A stretch of DNA of 52,408 nucleotides, taken from contig JAICQQ010000036.1 in assembly GCA_025937785.1 (NCBI GenBank), forward strand, positions 1-52,408, written 5' to 3'. The notes beneath the pieces were generated by a model, which saw only the letters and a program-made list of their open reading frames with translations, was not told the DNA's origin and ran no database searches. Each line of letters begins with the position of its first letter. Within the stretch, counting starts at the first letter, position 1. Shown here piece after piece: positions 47,876-52,408 of this stretch. The stretch is from Polyangiaceae bacterium (GTDB taxonomy: Bacteria; Myxococcota_A; Polyangia; Polyangiales; Polyangiaceae). The position numbers and the translations under genes are program-made.

Positions 47876-50371
47876 ATGCCCCAACCGCACGAACGCTTGT
47901 TCTACGAGGTGATGTGGCGCGATCAAACCCGCGATCGCCGCCTACCGAAGCCGTGGTGGATCCAGCAGTACTTCCGGCGCTGGACCGACGCCTTCGATGG
48001 GGGCCTGTTCGACTCGAAGGAAGCGGCGTTCGCCTCCAACGCCAACTATCGCTACTGGAACATGATCGGCGTGAAGGACCATCACCAAGAGAGCTTGGTG
48101 GGCCAGGCGGGCGAAGTCGAGCCGGTCTACGATGAGTACGCTCTCTCGTTCTTCTTGTTCGACCCGGCGACGCGCGACCGTTACTTGCCGCAGGTGTCGC
48201 GCGCCGACACCACACTCGCGCAGGGCCTCGAGGGCGGTTACCTCCCCGTGGTCCACACGCGCTACACGGCACTCGGCGTGGAGGTGGAGCAACGGGCGAT
48301 CGCGACCACGCTCGGGCTGCGCCAACGTTCGGTGGTGCTACTTCGCTTTTGGGTGCGCCTGCTGCCGGGCGTGGCCTCGGCCAGCCCATCGCTCTGCCTC
48401 GCGTTGTCGCCCGTCGGCGTGACCGGCGTCGAGCGCCACGATCGAGCAGGCCGCATCAGCACGCGCCGGCTCAACGTGCTCCGGTACCTCCCCGCAGAGA
48501 GTCGCGTCGAGATCGAGGCGCACCTGGGGCCGGTCTTCATGAGCGCTCCTGATGGTTTCGGCGTCTACGGCAACCCGGCACAAATCGACGATCCGGAGCA
48601 TTATCTCGCGAACAACCCCTACCGCGATCTGGCGCTGGGCGGGGCGCTCAACGGGCAAAGCTCCGCCCAGGACCTACTGGCGGGATTGTGCAGCGCCGCC
48701 TTCGAGTGGACGACTCACCTGCACTCGGCCAACCCGGAGCTGACGCTCGACGTGCTGTTGCCGGTGGACGACTACCGGGGGGCCAGCGACGTCGCCGAAC
48801 TCCGCACCGCAAGTCCCGACGCGCTCGAGGCGGCGAACCGAAGCTTTTGGCTCGCCAAGCTAGGCGCTGACCCGACGTTTGCGCTGCCACCACCCGTCTC
48901 ACACCTGTTCGATCTCTACCGCACCTGCCGCTCCCACCTGCTGATCCTGGCCGATGGCGGCGAAATTCACCCCGGCCCCACGATTTACGATTCTTTCTGG
49001 ATCCGTGATTCGTCCGTCGAATCGATCGCTTGCGCGCTCGCCGGCGACGGCGACTTGGCTCAGCGGCAGATCGGAACTCACTACCCTGCCGCCTTCAACT
49101 TCGGTCACGAACGCATCGGCCCGGTCTCGGCCTTCGGATTTTTCGGCAAGGAACACGAGAAGCACGATCGCGAATGGGATTCGAACGGGCAGGCACTCTG
49201 GGCCATCGGATCGCTCGATCGCATCCTGGGTCCAGCCAGCGCCCTCGGCGCCTCGCTGTATTCGCCCTACGTGCTCGAGGGCGCGCGCTGGATCCGGAAC
49301 AACCGCAGCAGCTTCGGGTTGCTGCACAGCGGGTGGAGCGCCGAGCACCTGGGCGATGCCGACAAGCCCCACTACTGGGACGACTGGTGGGCGCTCGCCG
49401 GGCTGTACGAAGCGGCGCGGCTCGCGCAGCGCCTGGGAGCGAACGAGGCGCAAGAACTTTGGGACGTCTTCGACGACGTGAAGCGCGCCACCACCGACTC
49501 GATGCGTTGGGTCCTCGAAGAGCAGCGACGGCAGGGCCACTGGGAAACGTTCATCCCCACGGGTCCCGCGGACGTCGGCCGGCTCGACTCGACGGTGATC
49601 GGCGCGCTCACGTACTTCCACCCGTGCCGGCTGTACATGGGCCCCAAGCTTCCCGCCGATCTCGATCGCGCCATGCGCCATACGCTGGACACCATCTGGG
49701 GGCATTTCATGGACGGCGGCTTCCGACACGACTCCGCGTGGAACGCCTACGGCCCGTACCTCACCCTGCAGCTCGCGCACTCTTTCCTGCTCATCGGCGA
49801 CGTGGCGCGCATGGACCAATGCTTGGCCTGGTCGGTGCACAACGCCGCCTACGCGCGCATGTCCCGGGACCTCGGCTCCACGGAGCTCTGGCAGGTGGTG
49901 CTCGGCGCGTGGAACGAGCAACACGCGTACCCCATCGCCAAAGACTACCGCGAGTTCCCCGGCCGTTCCTGGTACATGGGCGACATCCCCCACGGCTGGG
50001 CCGCCGCGGAGTTCTTGTTACTGCTCCGCGACATCTTGCTGTTCGAGGCCGACGAGGACGACGACCCGCAGCTGTACATCGCCGCCGGCGTGCCGCCCCA
50101 CTGGCTCGGCGACGGCGAACAGATCCGCCTCAGCGGCGCGCCCACTCGCTACGGCCAGCCTGTGGGCTACACGCTCGTGCATCGCGCGAGCGCCCAGCGC
50201 GTGGAGCTCAATCTGACCACCGCGCCGCCCCCCGGCGTGCGCCTAATTTACCCCTGCCGCTTCGGGAGCGGCGTCGTCAGCGCCAGCGCCGACGGCACGC
50301 CGCTGGCTGTCACAGGCCGAGACATCGCCCTGCCCCCCGGCACCACGCGCGCGGTGGTGAACTATCTTTAA
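47876..50371 (+). CDS. large six-hairpin (alpha/alpha)6-like putative glycosidase
   Basis: 831 residues, no signal peptide, so cytoplasmic. N-terminal ~330 residues are beta-rich (YDEYALSFFLF, YTALGVEVEQR); residues ~340-720 look like an (alpha/alpha)6 barrel as in GH15/GH63/GH94-type enzymes, with YDSFWIRDSS, EWDSNGQALWAIGS, HYWDDWWALAGLYEA, GPADVGRLDSTVIGA and FRHDSAWNAYGPY; the C-terminal 100 residues are a beta domain. Trp/Asp-rich barrel loops fit a sugar-active enzyme, but catalytic acids cannot be named. Convergent with a sucrose-phosphatase-like gene, which suggests disaccharide or glycan metabolism (weak inference). Confidence 0.75.
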   Translation: MPQPHERLFYEVMWRDQTRDRRLPKPWWIQQYFRRWTDAFDGGLFDSKEAAFASNANYRYWNMIGVKDHHQESLVGQAGEVEPVYDEYALSFFLFDPATRDRYLPQVSRADTTLAQGLEGGYLPVVHTRYTALGVEVEQRAIATTLGLRQRSVVLLRFWVRLLPGVASASPSLCLALSPVGVTGVERHDRAGRISTRRLNVLRYLPAESRVEIEAHLGPVFMSAPDGFGVYGNPAQIDDPEHYLANNPYRDLALGGALNGQSSAQDLLAGLCSAAFEWTTHLHSANPELTLDVLLPVDDYRGASDVAELRTASPDALEAANRSFWLAKLGADPTFALPPPVSHLFDLYRTCRSHLLILADGGEIHPGPTIYDSFWIRDSSVESIACALAGDGDLAQRQIGTHYPAAFNFGHERIGPVSAFGFFGKEHEKHDREWDSNGQALWAIGSLDRILGPASALGASLYSPYVLEGARWIRNNRSSFGLLHSGWSAEHLGDADKPHYWDDWWALAGLYEAARLAQRLGANEAQELWDVFDDVKRATTDSMRWVLEEQRRQGHWETFIPTGPADVGRLDSTVIGALTYFHPCRLYMGPKLPADLDRAMRHTLDTIWGHFMDGGFRHDSAWNAYGPYLTLQLAHSFLLIGDVARMDQCLAWSVHNAAYARMSRDLGSTELWQVVLGAWNEQHAYPIAKDYREFPGRSWYMGDIPHGWAAAEFLLLLRDILLFEADEDDDPQLYIAAGVPPHWLGDGEQIRLSGAPTRYGQPVGYTLVHRASAQRVELNLTTAPPPGVRLIYPCRFGSGVVSASADGTPLAVTGRDIALPPGTTRAVVNYL

Positions 50372-50394
50372 GGACGCGCGCGGGATCAAGGCTG

Positions 50395-50523
50395 CTACCG
50401 GGGAACGACGAGCACTTCGGGCGGGGTGGCGTAGTCGTTCCAGAGGCGGTCCAAGAGCTCCGCGCGGGGGCCCCGGGCATCGTCACGAAGCGCAGGCGCG
50501 TGGACCCGAGGGCGACGCGTCGC
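50395..50523 (-). pseudogene. orphan C-terminal coding fragment without a start
   Basis: A frame open between stops reads in part DDARGPRAELLDRLWNDYAT, then PPEVLVVPR and a stop. Its composition is protein-like, but it has no start codon or ribosome site and is only 42 residues. It lies between the convergent glycosidase-like and HAD genes and could be the tail of a deleted gene that once followed the HAD gene. Low confidence. Confidence 0.3.
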
Positions 50524-50540
50524 TTAGCCAAGGGGCTCCA

Positions 50541-51290
50541 TCACAAGAAAGCGAGCGCCCGCAGGCCCTCGAGGATCCCGCCCGCGTGCTTGCGCTGGGC
50601 GAAGAACACGTTGGGCCTCGCTCGGAGCGCTCGCAGCGCCTGGTGCCCGTTGCCGACGACGATCGCCCGCCACTCCCGCTCCAGCATGCTCAAGTCGTTG
50701 GCCGAATCGCCCGCGGCCACCGCGCGCGCTGGTTCGAGACCCCAGAAATCGAGCAGGTGCGCGACCCCGCCGCCTTTTGCTCCGTGTTCCGGCGCCACGT
50801 CGAGGTAGTCGCCCATCGCGAACACGGTCGTGGTCTTGAACGGCAACGCGCCCAGGGCCCGCAGCACGCGCTCACGCAGGACAGGATCTTCCTTGGCAAA
50901 GTAGCAGACCTTGTACGGGAACTGTTCATGCTCGGGCTGCAGTTCGAGCTCACCCAGCCGCTCCAGAGATGCCCGCACGCGCGCGGCGTCGAAGCCCGTC
51001 GCCGCGAGCCGTGTGTGATACGCGTCGTCCGGTCGAGTGTCGCCCGTCAGATAAAGCTCGGCACCGACCGAGGTGATCAGCGCATCGAAATCGTCGAGCC
51101 GAAACCCGCTCTCGAGCAAGACTTCGCAGGTGCTGGCGTAAGTGCGGCCGGTGGCCACCACCCAGCGCAGCCGCGCCCCCGTACGAGCGAGCCCGACGCG
51201 CGCATCGAGCACGACGCGCCGGAGCTCTTCGGTCGATTCACTCTCGCCGATGAGAGTGCCATCGATATCGGTGACCAGACACCAGTCCAT
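50541..51290 (-). CDS. HAD-IIB phosphatase of the sucrose-phosphatase-like group
   Basis: 249 residues. Motif 1 DIDGTL (nucleophile Asp8 and Asp10), ATGRTYAS, TSVGAELYL, YKVCYF, AKGGGVAHLL and motif 4 AGDSANDLSML. The C-terminal FFAQRKHAGGILEGL is typical of sucrose-6F-phosphate and related sugar-phosphate phosphatases rather than the mannosyl-phosphoglycerate type. No sucrose-phosphate synthase is visible, so the substrate could be another sugar phosphate. Transcribed after the zinc-ribbon gene, 9 bp apart. Confidence 0.87.
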   Translation of the reverse strand: MDWCLVTDIDGTLIGESESTEELRRVVLDARVGLARTGARLRWVVATGRTYASTCEVLLESGFRLDDFDALITSVGAELYLTGDTRPDDAYHTRLAATGFDAARVRASLERLGELELQPEHEQFPYKVCYFAKEDPVLRERVLRALGALPFKTTTVFAMGDYLDVAPEHGAKGGGVAHLLDFWGLEPARAVAAGDSANDLSMLEREWRAIVVGNGHQALRALRARPNVFFAQRKHAGGILEGLRALAFL

Positions 51291-51299
51291 CGCGTGAGG

Positions 51300-51695
51300 T
51301 CACGAACTCGTTACGGCGAAGTACATACCGACGGCGGTGACGAAGACCACGACCCCGAACACCACGGCCAGGTAGAGGGCGATCGCCGCCGTGAGCGAAC
51401 CGCCCGTCTTGCCGTTGAAGCTGTTGCCACAGCTCGCGCATTTCACCTCGGGGATGATGAGCGGACCCACGACCCCACCCCACCAGGTGAAGGTGGCTTT
51501 GCTCACGTACGGGCTCCGACAGCGCGGGCAGGCCACCCATTCACCGTTCGGACCGCCGCGACCTGGCTGGACCGCGTAGCCCCACTGCTGCGGCGGGGCA
51601 TATGGGTTGGGCTCGACGCCGTGCTGAATGGGGTTGTCCACGTACTCTGGCGACGGCGCCCCGTGCGGCGGTCCGCCTCCGACAGGCTGATTCAT
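51300..51695 (-). CDS. zinc-ribbon protein with C-terminal membrane helix
   Basis: 131 residues from the ATG at 51695. A Pro/Gly/Tyr-rich N-terminus (~1-50), then a four-Cys ribbon CPRC...CASC (~56-90), then one hydrophobic helix (~103-126, AIALYLAVVFGVVVFVTAV). Such zinc-ribbon plus tail-helix proteins are frequent and unassigned. Probably an operon with the HAD gene. Confidence 0.78.
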   Translation of the reverse strand: MNQPVGGGPPHGAPSPEYVDNPIQHGVEPNPYAPPQQWGYAVQPGRGGPNGEWVACPRCRSPYVSKATFTWWGGVVGPLIIPEVKCASCGNSFNGKTGGSLTAAIALYLAVVFGVVVFVTAVGMYFAVTSS

Positions 51696-51800
51696 GCCCC
51701 CAGGATACTCCAATTGCGCAGGGAAACGCGACACTTCCGGTCTTGCCGCGCGGCCCCAATCCCCTTGGGCGCGGGACGAGTCCGTGCGAGGCTCCGGCCA

Positions 51801-52408
51801 ATGCTTCTCCGATCCGGTATCGCCTTCCCTGCTGTCGCAGCGCTCCTGTTCGGCGCGGCATCGTTCCTGAACGCAGGCTGCGGCGACGATGACGACGACA
51901 GCTGCCACGGCGGAAGCTGTGTGTGTCATCAGGGCGAATCCTGCGACTTCGGTTGCGACGCTCCCCCGTGCCACGTCGATTGTCTGGGTGACAACGACGA
52001 CTGCCACGGCGTCTGCGCGAACGGCAGCTGTTCGTGCGGGGACGACAGCGATTGCGCCTTTACGTGCCACGCCCCTCCCTGCCATGTCGATTGCGAGGGC
52101 GATACCTGCAGCGGCGAGTGCGCCAACGGCGACTGCCGCTGCGCCAAGGGCAGCGCCTGCGAGTTCGATTGCCTCGCCCCACCCTGCCACGTGGACTGCG
52201 AGGGCGACAATCCCAGCTGTACCGGCGCCTGCGCCAACGGCACCTGCACCTGCGCGGCGGGCAGCGAGTGCGCCTTCACCTGCCTGGATCACAACTGCGG
52301 CGTCGAATGCGAAGCAGGCTCGAGCTGTACGCTGAGCTGCCCGGAAGGCACCCCCGGCACTCAAGGGTGCGATATCGACTGCGGCGCGGGCAGCGTGAGC
52401 TCGTGCGC
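51801..52408 (+). CDS. Cys-rich repeat lipoprotein, truncated by the window edge
   Basis: At least 202 codons from the ATG at 51801, open to the last base. Signal peptide MLLRSGIAFPAVAALLFGAA with lipobox NAGC (Cys27), then DDDDDSC and a Cys-dense repeat of ~35-45 residues around APPCHVDC(E/L)GD, C(H/S)G.CANG.C.C and C.F.C; the APPCHVDC block occurs three times. Close spacing of Cys and His suggests disulfide cross-links or metal binding. No EGF or known repeat fits exactly. The divergent zinc-ribbon gene starts 106 bp away. The C-terminus is not in the window. Confidence 0.85.
   Translation, partial: MLLRSGIAFPAVAALLFGAASFLNAGCGDDDDDSCHGGSCVCHQGESCDFGCDAPPCHVDCLGDNDDCHGVCANGSCSCGDDSDCAFTCHAPPCHVDCEGDTCSGECANGDCRCAKGSACEFDCLAPPCHVDCEGDNPSCTGACANGTCTCAAGSECAFTCLDHNCGVECEAGSSCTLSCPEGTPGTQGCDIDCGAGSVSSC

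Noticed and set aside
49030..50808. 592-codon alternative frame overlapping the putative glycosidase
   Set aside because: Arg/Pro-rich shadow composition without domains; the other frame encodes a coherent protein.

Overview
The window is GC-rich, with very few intergenic bases inside its operons, many GTG/TTG starts, and numerous secreted Cys-rich or Ser/Thr/Gly-linker lipoproteins. It also carries a DUF1552/DUF1592 pair, soluble PAS-hybrid histidine kinases, a CarH-type B12 photoreceptor in a carotenoid operon, and cellulose-related secreted proteins. Together these point to a myxobacterium, more like the Polyangiales/Sorangiineae or Nannocystineae than Myxococcus, because it has a one-piece CrtY lycopene cyclase. 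This placement is an inference. No rRNA, tRNA, CRISPR array or intact mobile element is visible.

Layout. 1-846: decayed DNA, with the N-terminus of an HNH-type family protein, the first ~22 codons of an IS110-like transposase, and a degenerate GC-rich tandem repeat touching the trpA stop. 844-3629 (minus): gntR-trpB-trpA with overlapping genes and a perfect 8-4-8 bp dyad upstream of gntR, a candidate self-contained trp regulatory unit. 3684-10932 (minus): a carotenoid operon crtY-crtE-crtI-crtB, then a His-rich membrane protein of unknown function, a CarH-like AdoCbl photoreceptor and a methyltransferase. 10933-14227: a divergent promoter region with repeated GTTTTGTCTAA elements, then an ABC-2 exporter and a CrtX-like glycosyltransferase on the plus strand. 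The whole reads as a light-controlled unit that makes, cyclises and perhaps glycosylates and moves carotenoids.

14367-22697: assorted genes, including a protein made of three AP2/ERF-like domains, a coiled-coil lipoprotein, a CPxCG Cys-rich protein, a secreted endonuclease/exonuclease/phosphatase-fold enzyme, an Spx/ArsC-like protein, a TPMT-like methyltransferase, a GYF_2-like protein, a MORN-like protein with an 18-bp coding tandem repeat, and an SDR. 23045-27061: a 1338-residue lipoprotein with 23 Cys-rich repeats ending in a CBM3-like cellulose-binding module.

27375-38056: two hybrid histidine kinases, a double-SPOR protein, redox and stress genes (glutathione peroxidase, Prx5-type peroxiredoxin, HemG-like flavodoxin, beta-hydroxyacid dehydrogenase, VOC protein) and CrcB. 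38065-52408: secreted and sugar-related genes, with a GH5 cellulase lipoprotein, the DUF1552/DUF1592 pair, a DUF5107 lipoprotein, Uma2 and DUF1266 proteins, a large six-hairpin-like putative glycosidase facing a sucrose-phosphatase-like HAD phosphatase, a zinc-ribbon membrane protein, and a Cys-rich repeat lipoprotein cut by the window edge.
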